Shown piece after piece: positions 47,046-59,092 of a stretch of DNA of 64,000 nucleotides; the first letter of the stretch is position 1, and each line of letters opens with the position of its first letter. The position numbers and the translations under genes were made by a program. Where the stretch lies: positions 1,302,001-1,366,000 of the forward strand of contig JAPEIS010000012.1 in assembly GCA_029531795.1 (NCBI GenBank). Reading direction: 5' to 3'. The stretch comes from Sclerotinia nivalis (Eukaryota > Ascomycota > Leotiomycetes > Helotiales > Sclerotiniaceae). The notes under the pieces are model-generated. The model was not told the DNA's origin. It was given only the letters and a program-made list of their open reading frames with translations, and did no database searches.

Positions 47046-48560
47046 ATGAAGTGTTTAATAAGATTCACACAAACGCACGAGACGTTTCGTCGCGCCGAGA
47101 TCCAAGCCTTAGCAGAGCTTGAGAATATTCCTTTACAGGTTGACCACTATGCTTCGAATGTAAGTGAAATCTATAAAATTCATCAATGTCTTCAATTCTA
47201 AGTAATTGATAGTCACCATTTTGTTTCATAGACGTTCCGTCTGCAGAAGCAGCTGCACGACTTATCAAAAGAAGCATTCTCTCCAAAGCCATTTACGAAG
47301 TTTGGGGAACAGGTTCTACGTATGAAGATCTTCATGATTATATCAAGACACATACAAAAGAATCATGGTCTCTTTATAAAAACTGCTCCTTCAAATTTAC
47401 CGTGGATTGTTTTCAAAATACCAGATCTACCACCGAGCAACGAGCACTCATTAATGAGTTTCGATATCTGGAATTTGAAGGACCCATCAAAATGAAAGGA
47501 GCAGATGAAGAATTTTGTATCTCGGAAGAATGGCAACTTGATGCTGCTGCTAATGGTATCAGCACACCTTCACAAGTAACCTTTGGTCGATTTCTCGGCG
47601 CTAGTGAAAGAGATATTGTGGGGAAGTATGATCTCAAGAAACGGAAATATATCAGTACCACCTCTATGGATTCTGAACTTGCATTAGTGACTGCAAATAT
47701 CACATTAGCGGCAGCCGGAAAATTATTCTATGATCCATTCGTGGGGACGGGTAGTTTCCCAGTTGCATGTGCACATTTTGGAGCTCTTGCTTTCGGAAGC
47801 GATATTGATGGACGAAGTATTCGAGGAAAGGGAAAAAGGAATTTGCATTCTAATTTCGTGCAATATGGTCTTACGAATCAATTTGGAGATACTTTCGTGG
47901 CGGATCTAACAAATACTCCTTTAAGATGTGCTAGATTATTCGATGGTATATTATGTGATCCACCATACGGTGTTCGAGAGGGTTTAAAGGTGCTGGGGAA
48001 TAGGGATCCCACTAAACCCAAGGTACCAATTATGTTAGAGGGCGAAACACAACCTCATCATTTGTACGAATTCCTCATCTATAATGAATCCTCTAATATG
48101 GATGATGCTAACAAAACTCTAGACAAGAAGCCTACATCCCACCCAAAAAACCATATTCATTCCTAGCCATGCTAGACGACATCCTCGACTTCGCAACCAT
48201 ATCCCTCGTAGAAAACGGCCGCCTATCATTCTGGATGCCCACCGCTAACGACGAAGATCAAGAAATCAAAATCCCAACCCATCCCTGCTTACACATTACA
48301 AGTGTCTGCACACAAGCCTTTAACAGATGTAAGTAACCCAACTCCCCATCCTACTAGTAATAGCAGATTATTAATATATCATAGGGTCAAGAAGACTTAT
48401 TACATATAAGAGGATACCGGATTCAGAGGTAGATCCGGAACAGATTCGTGAGAGGAAGGCGGGTGGGACGGGTGTTACGGCTGATGAGTTGAATCCTTTT
48501 AGGAAGGGTTATTTTCAGGGTTTTAAATCGGTGTCTAGGGATACGGAAAAACAAAGATGA
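47046..48560 (+). CDS. TRM11: tRNA (guanine-10-N2)-methyltransferase catalytic subunit
   Basis: Exons 47046-47159, 47213-48063, 48123-48328, 48385-48560; 448 aa. Trm11 with Trm112 methylates G10 of cytosolic tRNAs. The N-terminal THUMP-related region includes SPFCFIDVPS, rebuilt by the first splice, and RSILSKAIYEVWG. The Rossmann methyltransferase domain shows LFYDPFVGTGSFPVACAHFG (SAM loop), FGSDIDGRSIRG and the catalytic CDPPYGVREG. A third exon supplies YSFLAMLDDILDFATISLVE and the last exon YKRIPDSEVDPEQIR. All four exons join in frame. The partner Trm112 is not in this window. Confidence 0.94.
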
Positions 48561-49241
48561 TCTGATTTATTTATTTGATTACATCTCCGTTCTTGTGATA
48601 TGTGTTATTTCTCACTCACCGAAAGCTTAAAAGATGGCTGCTATCATACTTCGACGTATACCCAGGGTTCTCTCGCATTGGAAGAAAAAGTCGACCACCA
48701 AAGCTTAAGTGAAGGTTATTTGATCACAAATTTGAATTTGGACTCTTAACAGTCTTGCGAACAATCATCCGATTATCCAATTCCATATATCATAACGGGC
48801 ATGAAAAATCGCTATTTTCGATTTTAGTATTTGACATTTCCTGATAGTCGCGAGCCTCTACGAGTATATATTTCAAATTGCTACTAAATTCTCATATACG
48901 AATAATATAATCACAATCACAATCAAAAACAAGCCTTGAATCAAAGATATAAAGAAGATAAAAGATGATATATTAAAAACGATCTACTGATTTTACTTTC
49001 ATCAGTTGAGTTACTGATCATGGCACCAAATTACATTCAACATTCCACCATCATTCTCGTTCTCATCTCTCGTCAAAAATCACATCGCATCACATCACCA
49101 TACCCACAAACAACAAAACAACACAACACAACAAAACCTCAAGAAAACTTTTTTCATCACCACCTTCCATCCCATCCCAATCCCAACATCAGCTCATTAA
49201 ACCTCATCCCCATCCCCAACCCTCTTCCCTATCCCACCCTC
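48561..49241. other. Convergent intergenic region TRM11 / GPI protein
   Basis: AT-rich, then C/A-rich after 49030, on the 3' side of the GPI-protein gene. No gene supported. Confidence 0.5.
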
Positions 49242-50038
49242 CTACAAAACCCAAACCAAGCCCACCAACCCCACAAACCCCGCCCCGATTGCCCCCGTAA
49301 CCTGCGCCGCCCCCGCCTTACTCGAGCTCGACATCGGGCTTGGCGTAGACTTCCCCGTCGCTCCATTCGTAGCACTCTTGTCCGTCGTCTTCGTCTCCGT
49401 CTCCGTCGCCGTACTCGACAATTTCCTCGTCGTGACCGTACTATTCCCACCTGTAGCACTAGTACTACTCGCAATCGTCAACCCACCCGTGCCTACAGGA
49501 ATCAAAGTTGCCGTTGTGCCATTTATGATACCCGTTACTGGAGCTGTGATGGTTGGTTGTGGTGCAGTAACACTAGCGGTAGAACCAGCAGTAGCACTAG
49601 TTAAAAGGGCCTCGAGACTAAAGATACTAGCTCTAGCCGCTCCAGCATCCAGAACGTAGGATTTAGCATCTGGAGAAAGGGAGGAGTACCAGCCGGGTTT
49701 GGAGGTGAGGAGTTCTTCTGCTAGTTGGGAGAGCCCTGCTGGAGAGGTTTGGAGGGCTTGGATCGAGGTGGGGATGTTGGTTAATTGGGAGGCGAGGGAT
49801 GGGTTTGGCACGAGGGCGGAGGAGAGGGAGGAGAGACTGGAGGCTATGGCGGAGCTGGAAGGGGAGATTTGTCAGTTGATGGGATGTGGGGTGAGGATTG
49901 ATGAAAGAAAGGGGAGGAAGAGGGAATGGAGAGATGAGGCTGGAGAACATACGCATCGACATCTTGCCGTTTATTCAACTGAGGACCCGCAAGCACCACA
50001 GCACAAAGACTAGCCACCGTCAAAAGATTGGTATACAT
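49242..50038 (-). CDS. GPI-anchored cell-surface Ser/Thr-rich protein
   Basis: Exons 49953-50038 and 49242-49854 (98-nt intron); 232 aa. A signal peptide (residues 1-17, MYTNLLTVASLCAVVLAG) is followed by a Kex2 dibasic site (LNKRQD). A helical domain of about 100 residues follows (LTNIPTSIQALQTSPAGLSQ, GWYSSLSPDAKSYVL), then a Thr/Ser-rich stalk expected to be O-glycosylated, and a small-residue omega region (SSSKAGAAQ) with a hydrophobic tail (AIGAGFVGLVGLVWVL). This layout is that of fungal GPI-anchored wall or membrane proteins. The domain itself is not recognised. The antisense open frame of 194 codons is a composition shadow. Confidence 0.85.
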
Positions 50039-50743
50039 ATTTCAATTACCGAACGAATATTAACGAATGTGTTTGATTTTCAATCTTTCAAAAGTAAGAA
50101 AAAATCCCCAAAATTTTTTTCGTGTGCGCAAGTAAAAAGAGCAAACTTCAGAAAAGAAGAAAGAGGGAGAAAACCCCCAGACATATCAATATAACCCTCA
50201 ACCATCTCATTCAAATTTCCACATTCTGTACACCCCATCACAAAAACGCAAGTTGTGCGAGCCCCTTAAAATAAACACGAGCTATGTACGACTATTTATA
50301 TTGACTATCACCCAATAACGGAAATGGAAATGTCTTGTGTGTTTTTGAATCTGTTGTGATACTTTATTTGACCAATAATTGCTTTTGACGAAAAGGAAGG
50401 CTTCAACTTTTATGCAGGTGGAAAGGTGCGGCTCGGGTGTGGGAATTGCTATGTACGAGAGTGAAAAGGGAATTCGGGATGTGGTGTTTATTGCGGGATT
50501 TGACACAACTTTGTGGGATATTTATGAGTATTTGCATGGGGTGATGTATGGCGACTAGAGAACACTTTTTTTCTTAGATCTATTCTCAAATCTGATGGGG
50601 CGTTGAGACATCGGCGTTGGGGCTGAAATATTGAATCCAGCCATACGTATTCCTGAGGCAATGATGTAGCACAGGATGTAGAAGATAATATGAGCCCGTT
50701 GATGGAAAAGCGCTATTATTATATTGCATGTGGTATATTCCTG
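50039..50743. other. Intergenic spacer
   Basis: About 700 bp: upstream region of the GPI-protein gene and 3' end of the aldo-keto reductase, both on the minus strand. No other feature. Confidence 0.5.
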
Positions 50744-51883
50744 TTAATTCTTTCTTTTACCATCAAGGTCCGAATAGAAATCGTATCCAAATGATGCACT
50801 AGAATCATTGAATCTTAACTTTTTATCCAAACCATCTAACTTTTTCAAATCTTCAGCTTCAAGTTTAAAGTCCCCCTCCAAATTACTCTTGATACGTGAA
50901 GGTGTCTTCGATTTAGGGATGACAGAGTGACCATGTGCAATACCCCAAGCTAATGCTACTTGTGCTCCAGACTTGTTATACTTTTTGCCTATTTCGACAA
51001 TTGTCGGGTCATCCTAAACACTCATTAGCAAAGCTTGGGAGATGTGATATTTAGAATATTCTTACCATCAGCTTGCCAATACCCTTTCCGCTATCATAGA
51101 TATCATTTTGATTTCCAAATGGAGAGTATTGTGTAATGTGAATTCCCTTGCTCTTATTGAACTCACAGAATCCAGTTTGTTGAAGCCATGGATGAAGTTC
51201 CAATTGGTGAACTGCAGGAACAATCGAAGTCTCCTTCAACAAATTCTCCAACTCCTTTCTCGAAAAATTGGAAATACCAATAGCCTTAGTCTTTCCAGTT
51301 TCAATAAGCTTCTCCATAGCCTTATATGTATCAACGTATGAAATATCTGCCGTTTGCATCTTCCCATCCACCTTAGGGAATAGATCATCGCCTGGCTTGA
51401 ATGCCGATGGCCAATGCATCAAGTATAAATCGACATAATCCAAACCCAAATCTTTTAGCGACTCATTAAGAGCTGGTTCGACGTCTTCTGGCTTGTGCTT
51501 GTTATTCCATAACTTGGTGGTGATGAAGAGTTCGGATCGAGGAATGCCAGAAGCCTTGATTGCAGCACCGCATGCTGATTCAGTTCCGTATACTCTTGCC
51601 TGAAGGAAATCTTGAATTAGCAGATTATTCATTGATAATTGTTCATCCAAACGACTATACATACTGTATCAATGTGTCTATACCCCGCCTTCAATGCTTC
51701 TGTAACTGCCTTTTCTTGAGAATCCTTGTCCTGCCATGTACCAAAGCCAATGGCGGGAATTGCAGCTCCAGTGTTGAGCTTATGTGTGGTGATTGAGGCC
51801 ATATTTCGTCTTTGAATTTGTGACGAAAGTTGTGATAATCGTGAAGATGTTCTGAGTGCTGAAGGGAGAGTTCGAGTGAACAT
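50744..51883 (-). CDS. Aldo-keto reductase, second copy, with leader
   Basis: Exons 51665-51883, 51066-51599 and 50744-51013; 340 aa, or 313 aa from the in-frame ATG at 51802. Catalytic tetrad: Asp in RHIDT and Tyr in ARVYGTE across intron 1, Lys in TTKLWN, His in LMHWP. IGISNFSRKELE, VHQLELHPWLQQTG and SVIPKSKTPSRIKSNLEG complete the family pattern. The first 27 residues (MFTRTLPSALRTSSRLSQLS) are basic and lack acidic residues, a mitochondrial-type leader; MASITTHKLNTG starts the conserved domain. Similar to the reductase at 33490-34623 but clearly diverged, with a different set of intron positions after the first. Confidence 0.93.
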
Positions 51884-53162
51884 TGCTAATATGAGGGAGG
51901 AAAGATGAATAAAAATTCACCTACATTTTTATATTTCACAGCATGTTACTTACCCATTACCCCTCTCTTCTATGACTTCCATGACGTAAATGCCATAAGA
52001 ATTGATGATTTGAAATCCATTTGTCGATCCTATGACGTTTTGGCTTTTATTTGTACATGGAGTTTCTCGAATACAGATGCGATTTATCACTTTATCCCCG
52101 CACGGATTAATGCTCGCGAAATAAGATTGGAGGCTCACCGGGGACAACAAAACTCAGAAAATTGAATCACGCTCACCGGGAGTAAACTCACAATATCAAC
52201 CTCACCGAAGAAAAGGCCAAGGCACTAATTCACGAGAACCGCAGAAGGCTGATTGTTATACTGCATGAATGCTAATAAATAGTCCAACGACAAATTACCA
52301 AGGATGGTAGAAGTTGTGAGTGGCATACAAATCAAGATTACCATTTTGGAATGTTCGAATATATCAAATGCATTCAACCACTCTTCTCCTCCATCTCTCT
52401 TGAATACATTCAGAGTTGAGTGTCAAGATAAAGCAGAACAGTTACCGGCATTCGACTGCATGTAATATGAGATTAGATGCCAAGCTACTCGCGACAACTG
52501 GGACTCCTCTAGTCATCATCACCACGTTTCACCAAGATAGAATCTTCATTTTCAAAAGGAGCATCAATTGAGCCTCACAGTTCCATCCTCGTCAAAATAA
52601 CAACGAAATTAACAACGGAATTTCCATATTCCCATGATCTTCATCAATCAATATTTCATCATCAAAGATTATTCATCTTGGAATAGAACAGCTTGGAGAA
52701 TTTAGACCTTTTCAAAGGCCCCAAGAGGAAGTATCACCACCACAAATATAAAACATCAAAGCTGCATTACTCCCACAAATCTTCGAATCTCTACATCCTA
52801 GGCACTGAATTAAGCCTTCCAATTCCTTTCCTTTCTCATACTAAAAGAAAATGTCATATCCTAGATCGTCAAAAGTATCTTCTTACTGTCTACCGCAGTT
52901 GTTTCGAGTACAATGCTTGGATCTTTCATACGGGCTTTTGGTGTAAGCTTGGCAATTGATGAAAAAAGACTTTATACGGAGTAGAAGAACTTCCTTCACT
53001 TGCATCGTTCTTTCATTTCTGATTCTTTTCGTTGGTTGATTATTACTCTCGTTAATCTATACATTCGTTTTTCTTTCCCTCTCGTTATATTTCCATTCTA
53101 GAATTCTTGAGAAAGACCTCAAAGTCGGAGGATATTCCAGATATTTTTTAACCAGGCCTTCA
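51884..53162. other. Divergent intergenic region, 1.3 kb
   Basis: Between the divergent starts of the aldo-keto reductase and the chitin deacetylase. It is AT-rich, and short open frames have no features. Confidence 0.45.
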
Positions 53163-54877
53163 ATGTATCTTCCTCATACTTCCTCAGCCGTTCTACTCGG
53201 CCTCATATCTAGTACCTCAGCCGGTATATTCAACACTCCATCCACCTATCCCCGAGCAATTTCCCCAGATGAGACCTGTGGGGTCAACGGGACTAGTGGG
53301 GGAGGAGGAGCAGATGGATATACATGTCCCTCAACTCTCCCATGTTGTTCCAAGAATGGATTCTGTGGTACAACAGATGATTATTGTTTGAGTGGCAATG
53401 GGTGTCAATCCCAATTTGGAAACTGTACGAGTGGAGACGCTGCTGATGGGACCAAGGTTGTGAGTATTGATGAAACCTGTGGGATTACTTATGCTGGAAC
53501 AAAGGGATATACTTGTCCAACGGGGGAATGTTGTTCAAAAAAGTAAGGAATCATGGACAGTTGAAAGAGTTAGATACTAACAAGGCTTTAGTGGATATTG
53601 TGGAACCACGACGGATTATTGTTCTGCTCCTTCGGGTTGTCAATCAGCATATGGAAAATGCGACGATGCAGGAAGTGGCGCAGATAAACGATGTGGAGCT
53701 GGTGTTGGTACTTGTGCATCAGATGAATGTTGTTCTCTTGCTGGATATTGTGGTACTACCGAAGGTATCTATCTACCCTTCAAGTTACATTAAATCTAAA
53801 GCTTCTAACCACTCTTTAGAATATTGCGCCGCCCCCGACTGTCAATTCAACTATGGTCCCGCCTGCGACGCCAACGCCATTCCGACGGGTAGCAATACCT
53901 CCACCATCGCCCGTCCAGCTCTAGGTTCTGTCCTATACGGCTCAGCCGGTATCTACGATTGCGCGACCCCCGGCGACATGGCACTAACCTTCGACGACGG
54001 TCCCTACATCTACACATCTCACATCCTCGATATCCTCGCCCAGTACAACGCATCGGCAACATTTTTCATAACCGGTAACAACCTCGGCAAAGGTCACATT
54101 GACAATACATCTCTCCCCTGGCCATCCCTCATAAAGCGTATGTATGATAATGGACATCAAATAGCTTCTCATTCATGGAGTCATGCCGATTTATGCAATA
54201 TAACAAGTGCACAACGTAAAAATGAAATGTGGAAGAATGAGATGGCGTTGAGGAATATAATTGGGGTTATTCCAACGTATATGAGACCGCCATATTCGAG
54301 TTGTACAGCGGAGTGTGGATGTGAGAAGGATATGGAGGAGTTAGGATATCATATTACTTATTTTGTATGTCATTCCCTACTTTTCTTCTTTTTCTTTCCT
54401 TCTTCTTGAACGATCCCTTGACTAATATCTGCTTCGTAGTCCTTGGATACTCAAGATTACCTTAATGATTCGCCAACTCTAATCAGTAACTCACAAAACA
54501 TTTTCTCTACCGCAATCAACGCTTCGGATCCCAAAACCGACCATCCTCGTAAGTGAATCTCACTCTTTTCCCACGTTTTCCCACTCGCTTCCTTCCTCCT
54601 CATTCTCGCTCCTCTCCTGATCCACCCTCCATCCTCATTGCTTCTCCCCTATCCCTTCCCCTCCTCAAACCCCTCCTCCCAATCAGCCACTAAACCCCAC
54701 TTTCCCCCTCTAGTAATAATAACCCACGATATCCACAACCAAACCTCTTCCGTCCTCATCGAATACATCCTCCAAAGCGCCATCGCGAAAGGATACAAAC
54801 CCGTGACCGTGGGTACGTGTTTAGACGACCCGAAAGCGAATTGGTATCGTGTTGATGTGGGGAGTACTTTGGGGTGA
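53163..54877 (+). CDS. Secreted chitin deacetylase with three CBM18 modules
   Basis: Exons 53163-53542, 53592-53764, 53820-54364, 54440-54548, 54714-54877; 456 aa. A signal peptide is followed by three Cys-rich hevein-type chitin-binding modules; two are completed only by splicing (CCSKNGYCGTTTDYC and CCSLAGYCGTTEEYC). A polysaccharide deacetylase (NodB, CE4) domain follows from about residue 215: LTFDDGPYIYT (motif 1, catalytic/metal Asp), HSWSH (motif 2), MRPPYSSC (motif 3), SLDTQDYL (motif 4) and LIITHDIH (motif 5 His). All five motifs are intact, so an active enzyme that turns chitin into chitosan at the wall is likely. Several N-glycosylation sequons (NGT, NCT, NAS). Confidence 0.94.
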
Positions 54878-55494
54878 TTTCGGGGTCGAGGTGGAGAAGG
54901 GGAGGAGGAATGTGGAGGTGGAGGTGAGGATGGCTTGAGAAGTGAAAGGGGAAATTGGGATGGGTTGGGATAGGAAAAGGAATTTGATAATATATCTATA
55001 TATATCTAAATGTTGGTGATTTGCACCCTGTTTTCAGCAGCTTCCTCCCGCTGCTTTACACGGCCATTCCATTCGCTTAACTATCTATCCTCAGGTTGCC
55101 AGAAATTTAACGAGCTTAACATCTTGTTGTTTTACAGAAGTTATGCGATGTCATTTTTGTTCAATTCCCAAACTCCAAACTCTAAACTCTCCATTCTGCC
55201 TCTCCTTCTTGGACACCCCCGAAAACTGAAGGCATCCCAAAGATGGTTCGCAATGAAATTTAAGTCACAGCCACATTAAATTTGTGGTTAAAAGGTATTT
55301 AATCCAGCTATTCCTTCATATCATCTTTTCCATTTCCCTATCTCACTCTTAAAGTCTTCAAACTTTGCTCTTTTCTTTTATAGGCTTTTCACTCTAAAAA
55401 CTTCATTCTAGAATTACTTTAGACATCCAAATATCATATAGTGTACCTCCACATCAAACATAAAACATAAAACCACCAAATCGACATTTCCCCA
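54878..55494. other. Intergenic spacer
   Basis: About 600 bp, AT-rich near 54990, CT-rich in the last 200 bp. No gene supported. Confidence 0.5.
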
Positions 55495-56565
55495 ATGGCG
55501 CGTACCCGCAAAATCCCAATCCCACAAACAACAACATGGACCAAATTCCATCTTCCTGCCTCCCAGCCCCTGCCAACTATTCATGATATCGAATCCGATG
55601 GACAGTCCACTCCTTTTGCCCAAATCCTAATAATCTTAGCCGAAGCATGCGGATCTAGTTATCATCTTGCTGTTGGGCGAAATGCGGAGGAACCGGAAAG
55701 GGGTACTTGTTGTTGGTAAGTTATACCAAAAATCCACTACTGCAGCTTACTGATTCGAGATTAGGCTGGAGCCCCGCAACACTCCTGGACACTTTTATGG
55801 CGTCTCTTTCATACACTCAGTACTACGCTTTTTTTCACAAGAGCGGTACTCCCGAAAATGATACTCCACATATCAAATGGGATTATAGGGTCAATGCTTG
55901 GTTTAGGTATCTTTTAGACCATATATCAGTCTTTATCTTAAGTTTCCCATACCCAGCTAAAGAATCGCAAAAGAGCGCAGCAGGGAAAACTTTTGGGCTG
56001 CGTAATAGTCTGGAGGGAATGGGGGGTTTTTTTCCTCAATAAGGAGGATTACTTGATGCGAAGGCTGGAAGTACAGAAAGGGTGGATTGGTGGTACTCAG
56101 ATGCTGGAGCTTGAGAATGAAGATGAAGATGAAAAGGAAGGGCGAGAGGAAGAGGAAGAGGTAAAGACAAAAGGAAAGGGAGAAGGAAAAGGAGAAGGAA
56201 AAGAAAAAGGAAAAGAAAAAGGAGAAGAAAAAGGAGAAGAAAAAGGAAAAGAAAAAGGAAAAGAAAAAGGAAAAGAAAGGAAGGAAGAGGGAGAGGGAGA
56301 ACGAAGAGAAAAGAAAAAGAGCACCTCAATACCAGTAGAAAGCATGCTCCTCATCTCATTCTGGAAAGATGGATCCAGCGAGCACAAAATGAGAACCCTG
56401 GACAAATATCAATATTGCATCACTCGATGGAACAACGAACTTGAACAATTACGGAAAATATGTACTGAGGAAAGATGCGAGCTTCAATTCGTTATCAGAC
56501 CGGTCATTTCCCCTATTTTGAATGACCGAGGCTCATCGGAATCTGGGTATTGCTCTGATGAATGA
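55495..56565 (+). CDS. Hypothetical protein with Lys/Glu/Gly repeats; possible frameshift
   Basis: ATG at 55495 (ccaATGG). The first part reads MARTRKIPIPQTTTWTKFHL; an intron 55703-55764 (GTACTT donor) would join PERG to WSPATLLDTFMASLSYTQYY and then IKWDYRVNAWFRYLLDH. This frame stops at 56042. A second frame then continues NKEDYLMRRLEVQKGWIGG, a 40-residue EKGKEKG-type repeat (about 56155-56310) and a C-terminal globular-looking part (MLLISFWKDGSSEHK, DKYQYCITRWNNELEQLRK). The two frames would fuse if one T were absent from the G6T7 run at 56021-56033, so a frameshift or an unseen intron separates them. No family recognised. Confidence 0.45.
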
Positions 56566-56965
56566 TGATGAAAAGGGTGGGAAGACACAGGGACGGTATA
56601 GGGGGGTAGCTGTATTTTCTTTCTCGATTGGATCTCTCGATAACTAACTGTCGAGCGGATTATACTCAAACTATAGAGTGATGTTGATGGTATGGAGTGT
56701 GGTACGTATAAAAACGCGTCGTCCACGGGTATCGTATCTACTCTGTATGGCTGAAATATAAAGTCCCTTGCTTGATCGTTCGAGTATGAGGGAGATTCAT
56801 TGGTTGAATTCTAGCCATGCCACATTTGAACCACAATGTGGAAATTGCTATTGAGGCTCAGGATTACCAGAAATGATTTTTATCTCAACTACAATATAAA
56901 AACATCACATTCATTTAAACACGATCTCCTTTAGCCAAACAATCCCCAAACAATTTCTTTTCACT
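56566..56965. other. Intergenic spacer
   Basis: About 400 bp, nothing recognised. Confidence 0.5.
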
Positions 56966-57485
56966 ATGTTGGAGCTTCCTGATCACGCGATTGAGATTAA
57001 ATACTATCAGCCCGAGGGAGTTGAAGAAATTCTTAGCCGCTGGAGGCAACTGTTTTATTGGTATCGTGGATCAGACCACAGTGTTGAAGTATGCGCACAC
57101 CCCAGGCGATCAATCCACAAAAGAATCTTTCGACCGTGAAGCTCAAGTTTACGAAGTCATTGGAGCGCATCCACGAATCATTGATTTCAAAGGACGACAA
57201 GGAGATGATATCTTGATGGAGTTTTGCTTCCGGTGGCTCATTAGGCGAATATCTTCTTGAGCACTCCGCAACCATTCAACAACGACTTCACTACACCTAC
57301 CGTATCCCGTCCTCAATGACTACGATGACGAGCTTATATCTGAGCGATTTCGTCTTGGTCAGTTTCCCGAGTTGGCTGTATCCCCGATGACTCCTATTGT
57401 ACACAATTGCTGGGGAGGGAAATATGAGGCGGCAAGTGAGGTTTTGTTGGACGTGGAATCGGTGAAAGCAGATCTGGTGTGTTAG
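56966..57485 (+). pseudogene. Decayed fungal protein-kinase-like gene
   Basis: Coding similarity runs through three frame changes. An ATG at 56966 opens MLELPDHAIEIKYYQPEGVE; the frame shifts near 57035 to AAGGNCFIGIVDQTTVLKYA (glycine-rich loop region and the VLK lysine), DREAQVYEVIGAHPRIIDFK and GDDILMEFCF. It shifts near 57230 to GGSLGEYLLEHSATIQQRL, then near 57302 to YPVLNDYDDELISERFRLGQ and a typical kinase C-terminal tail (PIVHNCWGGKYEAASEVL). The HRD catalytic loop and DFG motif between the last two pieces are missing. Frameshifts plus an internal deletion mean no active kinase; an intact relative elsewhere in the genome is likely. Confidence 0.75.
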
Positions 57486-59092
57486 GTTAGTGATATTGGA
57501 TAGGTGGAACTTACATTTGGGGATTTGTAAGAATGTTTTGAGGTTTATAGCATTCCGCATTTATTATTCCTATATTCGTTAAGATTATGCCACTATTAGA
57601 CAACTCGCAAGTTCTCAAGCACAGGAGATCCTAATCAGCATATTGAAAGCTACCTAGATGGCAAGCAAGCAATAAATCTGCAAGATTGCCGTTTCTATGT
57701 CAGAGTCGAATTTTCTAATTTTTCTTACAAGAGTATATCTTTTACAGAAGTTTGGGCCGATATAGCAGCTGGGTCCAGGCGATAAATTGGTTGTGTGCGC
57801 AAAAATTCTTTCAGATTTGCTTTAGTTTAATATGCATCATGTTCTCCTTCAATGCGAACCTATTTCAGAGCCTCATACTCCGATAATGGAGGAGCAGACA
57901 CAAATCTACAACGTAGGGTAGTGGACGATTCCATCCTTAATATAACTAGAGAGGAGATGGGCCATTTGGTGTAGGTACTTAAGGAAAATAAGATGTATAA
58001 TTGAGGCTTTTGCCATGAAATGCAATAGAAAAGTAATAATATCTCCCCCGCGATATGTACCTTAGCCAGAGCCCTATATTATGTCTCAACTTTAACACAT
58101 ACACAATATATATACAACATAGCCCTCAAATATCACAAGCAAGCCACACTACACTAAAAAATGACTACAAGCAGTACAATAAAACACAACCCCAAACCCG
58201 ATGTTATACCTTAAGTATAGTAGTTTAGAAGAATACTTTAGGAGGATACTTCAGAAGGATAACCTTATACAATGAGGTTTTAATTATAATGATATTATAA
58301 TTAATTACATAGTAATCATATAACGATATTACTATAAAATATCTTGTATCTTATATCACACATCTTATATCAAACCTCCCATATTTCCCTTCGCATAATC
58401 TCATCTTCTGATCTTCTCATCATACTCATACTACCAAACAACTTCATGAATGATGAAAAGTAACATATATCATCACATCACAATCACTTACAAAACCACA
58501 TTCACTCACACCCATCACTCGCAATCACACCACACCCACATCACCCACACATCCTTAAAACCGAAAAAAAAAAGACTAAAGAAAGAAGACTTAAAAAAGG
58601 ACTAAAACTTCCATCTCAATTGATACTATCTTCTTTACGTAGGTAACGTTCTAATAACCCAATCCTCGATCTTCCTAGGAATCTAATCCTTCTCCGTCTC
58701 CCCCCTCCCTCCCCCCTCCCCAATTCCCCACTTCTCTCACTCCCACCCACAAGATCATCCTCTTACAACTTCTTTCCCATCCGAGCAATAAGATACTATA
58801 CGATACGATACAATACCATACGAGGAAGAACAAATATGATATGCGCCCAAGCTAGACTCCCGTAATGCATCCATCCATCCTTCCATCCATCCATTTATTT
58901 ATTTGTTTATGGCTACCCCATACTTTCCCTAGAAACATTCAAGAAGTAAAGACATTACTTCCTTCGACACGGATAAAAACAGACGAATTTCCTTTCTTAT
59001 CCTCACTATCTCTTTCTTTTCCCCTCTTATCCTCCATATCCATATCCATATCCCTTCATTTCGTTTCGAATATCCTTTCAAGACAATACAAT
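57486..59092. other. Intergenic region, 1.6 kb
   Basis: AT-rich with runs such as ttaattataatgatattataattaatta near 58276, then C/A-rich to CT-rich DNA toward the CK2 3' end. No gene supported. Confidence 0.45.

Noticed and set aside
49020..49604. 194-codon plus-strand open frame
   Set aside because: It is antisense to the GPI-protein exon; its Pro/Arg-rich translation is a shadow of the Ser/Thr/Gly codons on the other strand.
56036..56405. Leu/Phe/Ser-rich minus-strand frames resembling membrane or low-complexity proteins
   Set aside because: Antisense of the purine repeat; pure composition artefact.
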